From NCBI RefSeq assembly GCF_000987765.1, contig NZ_LAHP01000002.1:1-64000 (forward strand): DNA of 64,000 bases. Reading direction: 5' to 3'. Positions 53,101 through 64,000 of the stretch are shown one piece after another. Each line of letters begins with the position of its first letter. Within the stretch, counting starts at the first letter, position 1. The DNA is from Arsukibacterium sp. MJ3 (lineage in GTDB: Bacteria > Pseudomonadota > Gammaproteobacteria > Enterobacterales > Alteromonadaceae). A program made the translations under genes and the position numbers. The notes under the pieces were generated by a model. The model was not told the origin of the DNA. It saw only the letters and a program-made list of their open reading frames with translations, and did no database searches.

Positions 53101-53849
53101 AAGGTATCCAGACGCATCGACTGGCGCATTTGCTGGATCCATTCGCGTGCTTTGGTGTTCTTCACTTTAGTGGTGGGTAACGCCACACCGTCTTCTTCAA
53201 AAATGGCCGCCAGCATGGCTTTTAGCGTGTCCATTTTGCCTTCTTTGGCATGCACGGCGCTAACCAGCTTCTCAATATGCCGCAGTTTATGGCCACTGCC
53301 GACTAAACTAAAACTGGCCGCTAGGCGGCGTAGTTTCATGTTGTCAGTATTGTTGCCGCGCAGTGCAGCGGCATCGTTTTGAATAATACTGCGATACTCA
53401 CTGGTGGCGCTAATTTTAGCGGATACCTGCACCTCTGGCCTGCCACGCATATTGGCAGCCCAGTCGGTATAACTTAAGCCTTTAACGCCATCGGTGCCTT
53501 CAATTAAGTAAAACTCGCTTTGATAAGGCGCTGCCACAAAGCGGTATTCAACTCCGCCATCGCTTTTGCGGGTAAGTACCACCTGACACAGGGCGCCGTC
53601 TTCACGCTGATATTCGTAAATCAGGTAGCTGTTGGAGTATGGCAGGTAAAATTCATCAAATTTTTTGCGGGTTTTAGGTACTACCCGGTTTGGCTGTTCG
53701 CCATAAAATACTGGTACCAGCCGCTGTAAGGTGGTTTTACCCGAGGCATTGGTGCCGCAAATATTCGTGTGCTGGTCCAGCTGCAATTCCACCACCCCAG
53801 GCAGGTGGGTGTGAATAAGCACAATACGCAGTAATTGAGACATATACAT
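50178..53849 (-). CDS. SMC-like MksB/JetC-type ATPase
   Basis: This 1223-residue protein has an N-terminal head with Walker A GTNASGKT (residues 32-39). Long Gln-rich coiled-coil arms (about 250-540 and 600-1000) flank a compact hinge-like domain (about 541-600: GSLRHFLRLHYSGWEHKLGKV, SIFGLQLELAAID). The C-terminal head has an ESSSHGMAYLI signature (about 1109-1119) in place of LSGG and Walker B HWPIDE (Asp1144, Glu1145). This is the MukB/JetC-type SMC architecture, clearly diverged. It is the first gene of the operon. The ATG at 53843 (third codon) has AGGA five bases upstream and is the more likely start. In Wadjet the ATPase extrudes DNA loops, and the same role is inferred here. Confidence 0.78.
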   Translation of the reverse strand: MYMSQLLRIVLIHTHLPGVVELQLDQHTNICGTNASGKTTLQRLVPVFYGEQPNRVVPKTRKKFDEFYLPYSNSYLIYEYQREDGALCQVVLTRKSDGGVEYRFVAAPYQSEFYLIEGTDGVKGLSYTDWAANMRGRPEVQVSAKISATSEYRSIIQNDAAALRGNNTDNMKLRRLAASFSLVGSGHKLRHIEKLVSAVHAKEGKMDTLKAMLAAIFEEDGVALPTTKVKNTKAREWIQQMRQSMRLDTLQQDFERLQQLALQLDGTEAALAALLPLLQQDEQQQQLEKADAEQQVHSVRGQLQQLKQQFEQQQTALHGTLSKTEADLTESSARLDQLQQQYDHFESRDMAKLQRDTDALPLWRDTLQEVIEQYQLMVEQHGDMARQLEQHQTKLAEAFNRLSEQQRGKAKQLQQQKDHTREKQDGKLATLESAFQQRLQQQQQRFTAQLTSTASAIAVLQSQLSSSALTAAEHDEMRDAKQRLEQAQQQAQQQAHQIQQLQQQWQQARQQREQADQQLQQARKGQHQAEQQLQQLHRQLTPEQGSLRHFLRLHYSGWEHKLGKVLHESLLERHDLQPHLTDLTDSIFGLQLELAAIDTADYAQDEAAIRHHIHSAEQQLEQANQQKQHAEKQLQQMHQQAELGRSQLEQAQWQYSQYEQNIEYARDASNRLDAAQRELTTQRQASIKTELSQQQQQQTVLQQQQSTDVQALQHDHQAQKIELKADWQTELHVFDEQLTELDRQLAHKREDNKQQLKALQQAFNDELSAKGIDPRRLTELKQRQEQLKTEIRAVENRQDELNQWQRFMQLDWQQRRPQLLEQETSLKQQQRELSQQLSQLKADVTRSQQRLDEQKRQWQDNMQQAEQALSQLKPILTKLADIHLATVAPVTFSGSADLTERLARSNEALEQRSKLDQQLKQQLEQFETTLSKDAGSEFLDRLQYEKRKLPDYASKRQQLPILADLLRLLNDQQQQLLEMGENFGGDLKKFFTVFSDINRRIAQQSRRLTDAVADDLVLDGISKSEVRILSTIDELGFWQPLKHFAKLYDDWGNSGKALPSEHYLNALADVVELLRADEQYSIESLLRLELHLTEGGSQLIIKNDRQLLESSSHGMAYLILCKYLLAFTRLLRGPAKVAIHWPIDEIGTLAYHNVEKLFAACSANNIVIVGAFPNPESDVLMLFTHRYLIEPSQQDSSKRQLKRIQPKPSRLAERLAQRQQEAS

Positions 53850-53985
53850 CCTGTCGCCAGCGCCTTATGGCAGCAAGGCTATCATCGTTTTATTACCGCT
53901 TATTATCCATGGAATGGCGGCAAATGCCAGTTTGAAATAAACGGGCTGCGAATAATATGCTGCGGCGCTCGTTGATACTGAAAGC

Positions 53986-54618
53986 TCAGGGCTCATTCAG
54001 GCCATGATGGTTTTTGCCAAATACCGGGATGGTAATATGCCATTTAATGGCGGCCAGCCGAAGCAGTAATAACGCCGACATGCCGGCCAGCATGGCAGAC
54101 AACTGGCCTGTGCCCAGTGCCAGCAGGCCAGTGTAAACACCACCGCCGACTAAACAGGTTACCGCATATAACTCGCCACGAAACACCATTGGGATTTCCC
54201 GGCACAGTACATCACGGATCATGCCGCCACATACGCCGCTCATAGTGCCAAGCATAATAGCCACCATAGTAGAGGTGCCATAATCCAAGGCTTTTTGGGT
54301 GCCCATAATGACAAAAAATGCCAAGCCAATCGCATCCAGAATTTGCAACGTATTGTTAGGAATAGTTAGCCGGTTGCGCACCAGCAAAATAGTAGTCACT
54401 GCTGCCAGCAGAATGGCATAGAAATAGCTGTTATTGTTTATCCAGATAACCGGTACATCAAGAATAAGGTCGCGCAGGGTACCACCGCCAATAGCGGTAA
54501 CGCTGGCCAGCACGATAACCCCAAAACCATCCATCTGATTACGCCATGCCGCCAGGGTGCCCGATACCGCAAATACTGCAACGCCGAGTAAATCAAACCA
54601 GAAAAAGTAAGTTGTCAT
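53986..54618 (-). CDS. TRIC-family (YicG-like) membrane channel
   Basis: This 210-residue protein has seven membrane helices and two GGG repeats: ITAIGGGTLRDLILDVPVIWI in the first half, and SGVCGGMIRDVLCREIPMVF in the second. This is the duplicated TRIC/UPF0126 signature. Bacterial relatives are trimeric cation or glycine-related channels. It lies upstream of the Wadjet-like operon on the same strand with 136 bases between, so read-through is possible, but no functional link is evident. Confidence 0.9.
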   Translation of the reverse strand: MTTYFFWFDLLGVAVFAVSGTLAAWRNQMDGFGVIVLASVTAIGGGTLRDLILDVPVIWINNNSYFYAILLAAVTTILLVRNRLTIPNNTLQILDAIGLAFFVIMGTQKALDYGTSTMVAIMLGTMSGVCGGMIRDVLCREIPMVFRGELYAVTCLVGGGVYTGLLALGTGQLSAMLAGMSALLLLRLAAIKWHITIPVFGKNHHGLNEP

Positions 54619-54814
54619 GGTAGTGCTTGCTTAGCGCAGAATAACGTAACGCTAGCAGGCTTTAGCGGGCAGGTAAATGTTTTCCCGCGATACCAACTAC
54701 TAATATACCGGGCTACAGCTACTTAGCAATTAGTTGCAATACTGTCTTTTCGGCAGCTAAGCGGGTGTGCTACGATTTAACGCTTTTGTAAATAATAGTG
54801 AATAAAGGATTAGT

Positions 54815-55768
54815 ATGAATAAAGTAGTTGTTGGTGCCGGTATTGTTGTAGTTGCTGCTGCAGCGGGCTTTTATTATGCCAATAGTCAGGCTGAAAAGGC
54901 CATTAAAGCGCAAATTGAACTGGCAAATAAGTCTTATGCAGAGCTGGCGGCTACTGGCATGATGCCTGCGGTAAGCATTGCTTACCAAGGTGTGTCGGCT
55001 AATGTGTTAACCTCTAGCTATAGTGTTTCAGGTATTGACGTTAGCGTTGCCGGTATGGGGCAGGTTGCTACTATTGACAAAGTTACGGCGGTGGGTTTAA
55101 AGCCTCAGGGCTTGGCTGACAAAGGCAGTGCCGAGCTAGTTGGCGCAAAAGTGGCACCGGCCATGCTGGCGATGTTGCCACCTGAAATGAGTGAGTTTAT
55201 TCAGGGTGTGGCACTGCATGCTGACTACAGTTATCAATATACTCCAGCTAGTGGCGAGCTGTATTTTAGCCAGGTTACCCGTATAAATGATGAGTTTAGC
55301 CTGTCGTATAATTTCTCATTTGCGCAAATGCAGGCGCTGTGGGCGTTTGCCCGCAACATGAGTGAGAAAACCCCGGAAGAGCAACAGCAGCTGAGTATGT
55401 CTGACAGCTATATGACCGATGTGATGGCGAATTTAGTTAAAGGCGCGCTAAAAAATGGCGAGCTGGTGATTAGCAATAATGGCTTTATCGAGCGTTTAGT
55501 CGCAATGGGCAGTGCACAAGGACAAATGCCGCCAATGGACGCATTACAAGGTATGGCATTAATGGCGGTTACTGCCAATGAAGCATTGCCACTAGAATTT
55601 AAAGAAAGCCTGACCACCTTTATTAACCAGCCGGAAAAACTGCAGCTAAACGTTAATTTTGCTGAACCACTAAGTTTTGAGGCGCTACAATCAGGCCAGT
55701 TAATGACTGAACTGCAAACGCCAGAGCAAATAATTAAATTTGCCAACCTGACAATAGCGGTAAACTAA
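54815..55768 (+). CDS. Membrane-anchored unknown protein, DUF945-like layout
   Basis: This 317-residue protein has a single N-terminal hydrophobic segment (VVVGAGIVVVAAAAGFYYA) and a soluble periplasmic remainder of repeated beta/alpha stretches (SYSVSGIDVSVAGMG, FSLSYNFSFAQMQALWAFA, LPLEFKESLTTFINQPEKLQLNVNF). The layout recalls YdgA/DUF945-type or AsmA-like proteins, but I cannot prove membership. The ribosome-binding site is AAAGGA. It is monocistronic, followed by a strong terminator. Confidence 0.7.
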   Translation: MNKVVVGAGIVVVAAAAGFYYANSQAEKAIKAQIELANKSYAELAATGMMPAVSIAYQGVSANVLTSSYSVSGIDVSVAGMGQVATIDKVTAVGLKPQGLADKGSAELVGAKVAPAMLAMLPPEMSEFIQGVALHADYSYQYTPASGELYFSQVTRINDEFSLSYNFSFAQMQALWAFARNMSEKTPEEQQQLSMSDSYMTDVMANLVKGALKNGELVISNNGFIERLVAMGSAQGQMPPMDALQGMALMAVTANEALPLEFKESLTTFINQPEKLQLNVNFAEPLSFEALQSGQLMTELQTPEQIIKFANLTIAVN

Positions 55769-55790
55769 GCCAGCACTAACGTCAAACATA

Positions 55791-55817
55791 CAAAAAGGCA
55801 GCGACGCTGCCTTTTTT
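55791..55817. terminator. Bidirectional Rho-independent terminator
   Basis: GGCAGC-GAC-GCTGCC is preceded by AAAAA and followed by TTTTTT, so it works on both strands. It lies between the gene ending at 55768 and the FHA gene ending at 55862. Confidence 0.85.
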
Positions 55818-55861
55818 ATTGCCCGTGGTTGGCTGACTACCCTTAATAAGTCATTTCCTCG

Positions 55862-56866
55862 CTACTCGTTACTCGCTAGTGGCCCTAGCTGCCCCTGCTG
55901 TGGTTTTTTGTTGCGGGTTTGCTCTGCTCTGGCTGCAGTATTTCTAAACAAGCGGTCGCTGCTATCCAGTAAGCTGTCAGTGCTGGTTGGCTGGCGCAGT
56001 AACCACGGGGCTGGTAATAATTGATGTTGATACTGCGGCGCATAGTGCAAAGGGCTTGGCTGCATCCACGGGTATACCCAGTAAAAGCTGCTAAATAGTA
56101 ACGTCAGGCCAACCTGCAGCCAGCGGCGTTTTATACTTAACAAACTAAAGCTAAACCAGAAAAACAGTAGTAGCAGAGCCGTAGGCAGTAAATAGCTTAA
56201 ACCCTGGCTTAGCATATTGTTATTCAGGTTAAAGTGTAATAATGCGGCCAATGCTTCCCAGCAAGTCCACAGCACCAGCACGCTAAAGGTTAGTGCCAGT
56301 TGTGGCCTTAGTTGCGGTTCGCGGCCGGTGAAACGTGCCCACAGCGCCAGCAATAACGGCCACAGAGCAAACATAAGCAACAAAAACGGAATAAGCAGCA
56401 GCTGCCGCTGCCACTGACTGTCTTCACCTAAGCCATCCAGCCAGAATTCATAACCCAGCGTTAGCGCAACCAATAACACGGCGCAAATAAGCAATAACGG
56501 TGAACTTAACAGTGGCAACAGGCGCTCAGCGCCATGTAACGGCTGGGTAGCGGCTATCGGATGATCACTAAACAGTAACCGTAAGCGCTGGCGGCCAAGC
56601 GTAAACTCCTGGCCTGACTTACTGATAAGCTGCTGACTAACCCGCTGGCCGCGTTGGTTGCGTACACCATTTACCGAGTCCATGTCGGTGAGTTGCCATT
56701 GCTGTTGCTCATCCAGGGTTAATATCGCGTGTTCAGCACAACTATGCGGGTCAAGCAGAATAATATCGTTATGGTAACCACGGCCCAGGCTTATTTGCTG
56801 CTGGTTAAATTTATGTCGCTCAATAACCCGGCCCTGGCTGTTTAATAGCTCAATCAGGATTGCCAT
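55862..56866 (-). CDS. FHA-domain multispanning membrane protein
   Basis: This 334-residue protein has an N-terminal FHA domain (about residues 22-95: ISLGRGYHNDIILLDPHSCAEHAILTLDE, DSVNGVRNQRGQRV), which normally binds phosphothreonine peptides. About six hydrophobic segments (residues 120-275) and a short polar tail follow. Its start overlaps the end of the upstream protease gene by 13 bases, so the two proteins probably work together. Together with its partner it suggests a signal or secretion-associated module with no known name. Confidence 0.78.
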   Translation of the reverse strand: MAILIELLNSQGRVIERHKFNQQQISLGRGYHNDIILLDPHSCAEHAILTLDEQQQWQLTDMDSVNGVRNQRGQRVSQQLISKSGQEFTLGRQRLRLLFSDHPIAATQPLHGAERLLPLLSSPLLLICAVLLVALTLGYEFWLDGLGEDSQWQRQLLLIPFLLLMFALWPLLLALWARFTGREPQLRPQLALTFSVLVLWTCWEALAALLHFNLNNNMLSQGLSYLLPTALLLLFFWFSFSLLSIKRRWLQVGLTLLFSSFYWVYPWMQPSPLHYAPQYQHQLLPAPWLLRQPTSTDSLLDSSDRLFRNTAARAEQTRNKKPQQGQLGPLASNE

Positions 56867-58113
56867 ACTACGGCCTCCATAAATTTACGGGCAAAGGCTT
56901 TGGCGTTATCTTGTGTTACTCCGGCTAACGTAAAATGGCTAATAAAGCCCTGTTGGCCGTCTGCAATGGTAGCGGCCATATAGAGTGCGTCAAATAGCCC
57001 TGGGTAATCTTTATAAGCCCTGACACAAAAAATAACCCGGGTAGCCTGGTTAGCCAGCGCCACAATATCGCTTTGGCAACTAAATTCAGTTATATCGCGT
57101 TTGCCAGCACGATTATCGGCATTGCTGTAGGCAATTTTTGCCTGATAATGGTGGTTAAATTTTAACGGAGGTAAATCGGTGCCATCTAACCATTCAAATT
57201 GCATTTCCAGTTTGCCGGTGGTTAGGCTTTGGCTTAAATAAATCTCTTCGCTCTGCCCGCAGCTGGCACTGGCCGAGTAGATGCTATTTACTTCTTTACG
57301 ATCGCTAGAGCGCCCCCAACACTGCACAAAGGGCGCAATATCTTCCGGTACTCTGCCATTGCCAAGTGCCTGCATTTTCCATGCGTCACTTAACAAGGGG
57401 CTAAGCATTTGCTGCTGATTAGCCAGTAACTGCTGCAGAATTTGCTGCTGTAAGACGGCCATTTCCGGCACTGTGCTGCCGGCGCGGGCCATAAGTGTAT
57501 TAACTTGCGCTACCGGCACTACAAAGCCAATTTGGTTGCCGGCGGTGGCCACATTTACCCCAATGACTTCACCAGTACTGTTAACGCTGGGGCCGCCACT
57601 CATGCCCGGGTTGATTGAGCCGGTAACATGAAGTCGTGGATAAAAGCTTTGTTGTTTCATGCCATTGAAAGTACCGGGCACCACAACCATGCCTAAGTCA
57701 TGTGGGTTACCCAGGCTAAATACTTGCTCGCCTTGTGCTGGTAAGCTGCCAGCCAGAGTAAACGGGTGTTGCTGCAATTGCGGCGCGCGAAGCAGCGCTA
57801 AATCGTTTATAACGTCAACGGCAATAATGTCTAGCTGCTGGTTGCTGCCAGTACCCAGATTCGCCATTAATTGATATTGTTGCTGTTGCTGAATTTTTTC
57901 GGCAATAACATGGTAATTAGTAATAACTAAGTTGTTACTAACGTAAAAACCACTGCCAATAGCCGATTTGCGTTGAGTTTGGTTTTCAATAACCTGCACC
58001 TGAATAAGCGCATCCTGGTAATTACTAAACACATTTTGCGCGGTATCGGCCCAAACCGGCTGCGCCAGCATTAACCCTAAACCGCAGAATACTCGGTACC
58101 ACATAGTGTGCAT
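56854..58113 (-). CDS. Secreted trypsin-like serine protease
   Basis: This 419-residue protein has a signal peptide (GLMLAQPVWA-DTAQ) and a trypsin-like domain with the full catalytic triad: His68 in TNYHVI, Asp104 in NDLALL, and Ser172 in NPGMSGGPSVN. A C-terminal region of about 200 residues has cysteines (QCWGRSSDRKE, ASCGQSEE, FSCQSD) and no PDZ domain, which separates it from DegP/DegS. It heads a two-gene operon with the FHA protein. The start at 58113 or at the ATG nine bases downstream cannot be decided. Confidence 0.82.
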   Translation of the reverse strand: MHTMWYRVFCGLGLMLAQPVWADTAQNVFSNYQDALIQVQVIENQTQRKSAIGSGFYVSNNLVITNYHVIAEKIQQQQQYQLMANLGTGSNQQLDIIAVDVINDLALLRAPQLQQHPFTLAGSLPAQGEQVFSLGNPHDLGMVVVPGTFNGMKQQSFYPRLHVTGSINPGMSGGPSVNSTGEVIGVNVATAGNQIGFVVPVAQVNTLMARAGSTVPEMAVLQQQILQQLLANQQQMLSPLLSDAWKMQALGNGRVPEDIAPFVQCWGRSSDRKEVNSIYSASASCGQSEEIYLSQSLTTGKLEMQFEWLDGTDLPPLKFNHHYQAKIAYSNADNRAGKRDITEFSCQSDIVALANQATRVIFCVRAYKDYPGLFDALYMAATIADGQQGFISHFTLAGVTQDNAKAFARKFMEAVVWQS

Positions 58114-58176
58114 CCCTGTTAATTAAGTAGCCAAATTAACGGCTTGCGGCCAGAAATACAAGTAACTATCGCGCTT

Positions 58177-58587
58177 TTAACCGCGGGTTGCCCTTACTGG
58201 CACGAGATACCAACTTAATAATACTAAGCAGGCGAAGCTGGTGTAAAGCGCAATAAACACCCAGTTTGGCGCGCTGTAGTACAGCAAATATTGTAGCCAG
58301 TGCTGAATAAACGAACCAGTGTAAGTTGCCGCCCCGGCTTGCTCTCTTAAGGCCATTTCCCAAATAGTTAACGGGCAAATAACCCCAAGCCACGACTGCA
58401 ACACGACGATGCCAATGGCTATCAAATGAAGGATGCGGAATTTTCTATTGCTAACCCAGTGCCACTTTAGACAGTAGCCGAGGTAAATAGCCAGCAGGCC
58501 AGAAACTACAAATACTACAAACAAGACGTGGAGCACTAAAATAGTGTCGGCCAGTAGCAGCAGTAACGTCGGGTTAGTCGTGGTCAT
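58177..58587 (-). CDS. DUF2784-family membrane protein
   Basis: This 136-residue protein has four membrane helices. ADTILVLHVLFVVFVVSGLLAIYLGYCLKW, the LHLIAIGIVVLQSWLGVICPLTIWEMALREQAG block and YTGSFIQHWLQYLLYYSAPNWVF are the DUF2784 pattern. The function is unknown. It is a single gene between the protease and the leu operon. Confidence 0.88.
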   Translation of the reverse strand: MTTTNPTLLLLLADTILVLHVLFVVFVVSGLLAIYLGYCLKWHWVSNRKFRILHLIAIGIVVLQSWLGVICPLTIWEMALREQAGAATYTGSFIQHWLQYLLYYSAPNWVFIALYTSFACLVLLSWYLVPVRATRG

Positions 58588-58711
58588 TAGTGGTGCCCCT
58601 TATCATCAAAGTCGATATGCTTTCTTTATTACTGGGCGTAACAGCAGTCTACTTACTGTTGAGTAATTTAGCTGGGTTAATGTTATTCACTACTACTGCG
58701 TATGCTTTGGT

Positions 58712-59310
58712 TTACCCCAACCAGGGGTAGTTGGCTTTGCGGCGCTGCTCGTAGTGGGCAATGTCGGTATCTAATTGCTCGCTGCTGCCAATAAAATCCA
58801 GGCCAGATAATAAACGCTGTTTAATGTCGGGGTCGATACTAAAACCCAGTGCGGCATTGTTACCAAACATAATTTCCTGACTGGCTAAGTCAATTTGCCA
58901 TTGTTGCGGGCCCTGTTGGCAGCGATTAAACAGTAAGTCGATATTGGTTTTGCTTAGGGTAATTAATAACATGGCGTTGTTAACGCTGTTATTAAAGAAA
59001 ATATCGGCAAAGCTCTGTGCAATAATCACATTAAAGCCCGACTGTTTAATGGCCCAGGGCGCGTGCTCGCGGCTGGAGCCGCAGCCAAAGTTGGCGCGGG
59101 TGAGTAATATGCTGGCGTCCTGGTACTGTGGCTGGTTAATAACAAATTCCAGATTGGGGCTGCCATCGGCTAAATAGCGCCAATCGAAAAACATCGCTTG
59201 TGCAAAACCGTCCCGGCCAACACTGGTTAAAAACTGTTTCGGAATGATCTGGTCAGTATCAACGTTGTTTTTATCCAGTGGGCATACCAGCCCTTGTGCA
59301 AAAATTTTAC

Positions 59311-59314
<4 letters not shown>
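58712..59314 (-). CDS. leuD: 3-isopropylmalate dehydratase small subunit
   Basis: This 200-residue subunit of isopropylmalate isomerase has [25 protein letters not shown] at the N-terminus, [13 protein letters not shown] and [13 protein letters not shown]. It pairs with LeuC to isomerise 2- to 3-isopropylmalate. Its ATG overlaps the leuC stop (ATGA), so it is the coupled last gene of leuABCD. Confidence 0.97.
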
Positions 59315-63427
<4,113 letters not shown>

Positions 63428-63489
63428 TTGTTTATCCTGTTCCGTTGTTTCGGGTTAGGTGGCAAGCTGTGGCGGGGGCTTTAAAATGC

Positions 63490-63516
63490 AAAAACCCCGG
63501 CCAGTGGCACGGGGTT
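63490..63516 (-). terminator. Attenuator terminator of the leu operon
   Basis: On the minus strand ACCCCG-TGCCACTGGC-CGGGGT followed by TTTT forms a Rho-independent hairpin between the leader peptide stop and leuA. Its stem is the terminator arm of a leucine attenuator. Confidence 0.85.
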
Positions 63517-63540
63517 TTTTGTTATTGGTTCGTTACGTAG

Positions 63541-63618
63541 TTACCAATAAGCGACACCCCGCGCGCCGATAAGGAGCACGAGGAGGCTAATGGTAGAAAC
63601 GCGACGATTAAAATTCAT
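63541..63618 (-). CDS. leuL: leu operon leader peptide
   Basis: This 25-residue peptide (MNFNRRVSTISLLVLLIGAR, then GVAYW) has four Leu codons (CTC, CTC, CTC, CTT) plus Val and Ile in the row SLLVLLI. It begins 114 bases before the terminator end and precedes leuA. Ribosome stalling at the Leu codons when leucyl-tRNA is scarce would prevent the terminator at 63490-63516 from forming, which allows leuABCD transcription. This is the classical leucine attenuation logic, and the peptide itself has no other role. Confidence 0.88.
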   Translation of the reverse strand: MNFNRRVSTISLLVLLIGARGVAYW

Positions 63619-63800
63619 TTATTGCTCTTTTTGTTTAATTATTATGATGTCGTTAGCAAGATGCCATTAGTAATAACATGGTTATTTTTTAACTGCAACA
63701 GTATAGATGGCTATATGTTGTAAAAAGTTGCTGCCTGTTGGGCAACACGCTAGGCTAGCAGCATAATAATCTTCACACTAAAAAAACAAGGAAGCGGCTT

Positions 63801-64000
63801 ATGCCATACTCTTCGCGAATTGCCATAGCAACATCTTTACCACACCGCCTGTTTATACCGTTATTGCTGTCTGCCAGCCTGCTGCTGGCCACCGCCTGTG
63901 GCAAAGCGCCTGAGCCGAGAGTTGCCGCTACTGTCGATGCTGACAATATTGCCCGCCAGTATATGCAGCTGGTGTTAGCGCTGGGCGAGCATGACAGCAA
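63801..64000 (+). CDS. Partial lipoprotein, DUF885-like N-terminus
   Basis: An ATG at 63801 with an AAGGAAG site starts a frame running off the right edge (66 codons). The signal peptide has lipobox LATAC, followed by GKAPEPRVAAT, and then the helix DNIARQYMQLVLALGEHDS. That end resembles the start of DUF885 (predicted metallopeptidase-like) lipoproteins, which continue in a YVDAYYGP motif beyond the edge. It is divergent from the leu leader with 180 bases between. Confidence 0.65.
   Translation, partial: MPYSSRIAIATSLPHRLFIPLLLSASLLLATACGKAPEPRVAATVDADNIARQYMQLVLALGEHDS

Noticed and set aside
51730-53382. Cysteine-rich plus-strand frames opposite the SMC-like gene
   Set aside because: They are the reverse reading of Gln-rich coiled-coil codons (CAG/CAA) and carry no start signals.
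63773-64000. Minus-strand 75-codon frame at the right edge
   Set aside because: The plus strand carries a lipoprotein start with ribosome-binding site and lipobox in the same place.

Overview
The window looks like chromosomal DNA of a free-living gammaproteobacterium. The gene set (DUF3019 with MipA/OmpV, DUF3334, Bcr/CflA, a PA4780-type RIO kinase, EndA, RlmF, ComM, leuABCD with a leucine attenuator) and the codon use are what I would expect from the Alishewanella / Rheinheimera / Arsukibacterium relatives of the Alteromonadales. That placement is inference from gene content; no rRNA or tRNA gene was seen.

Positions 1-4170 are an accessory, mosaic zone. On the minus strand there is an integron-type gene cassette with an attC site. 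It carries a probable toxin (Tse2-like) and antitoxin pair, and a second cassette runs off the left edge. Next come an Rhs-core tail remnant and a 42-bp near-perfect palindrome that fronts a winged-helix regulator / nucleotidyltransferase (AbiEii-like) pair. A PP2C-like phosphatase gene interrupted by an amber codon and the C-terminal stump of a CPBP protease follow, and a strong terminator closes the zone.

Positions 4.3-38.6 kb are mostly core or niche metabolism. They hold ilvD, a ThrE-type exporter, a starch/maltodextrin set (SLC45-like MFS transporter, periplasmic GH13 lipoprotein, LacI repressor with a probable operator, and a separate secreted alpha-amylase), a SulP transporter, and a mipA-DUF3019-response regulator-kinase operon. 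They continue with a Bcr/CflA pump, pyrC, comM, an RND / LolA-like / outer-membrane barrel operon, a SWIM-SNF2 helicase, a cytochrome c, endA, an Mpo1-like protein, a DUF2804 protein and rlmF.

Positions 38.6-47.4 kb mix intact genes (CadC-TPR protein, RIO kinase, a repetitive VNG protein, yidD operon, DUF3096, YceK-like lipoprotein) with several decayed ones: a frameshifted small gene, a histidine-phosphatase stump, a nonsense-interrupted coiled-coil ORF, and a PQQ-type sugar dehydrogenase with an internal deletion.

Positions 47.4-53.8 kb carry the most striking element, a translationally coupled four-gene operon on the minus strand. It encodes an SMC-like ATPase, an MksE/JetB-like protein, a kleisin-like MksF/JetA-like protein and a short Toprim protein resembling JetD/MksG. 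This is the composition of a Wadjet (MksBEFG/JetABCD) anti-plasmid condensin, but the first three genes are in the reverse of the usual order and the proteins look divergent.

Positions 53.9-64 kb return to housekeeping genes: a TRIC-family channel, a membrane-anchored unknown, an FHA membrane protein overlapping a secreted trypsin-like protease, DUF2784, and leuABCD (leucine synthesis, which pairs functionally with ilvD) preceded by a leader peptide and attenuator. The window ends inside a lipoprotein gene resembling DUF885 proteins.
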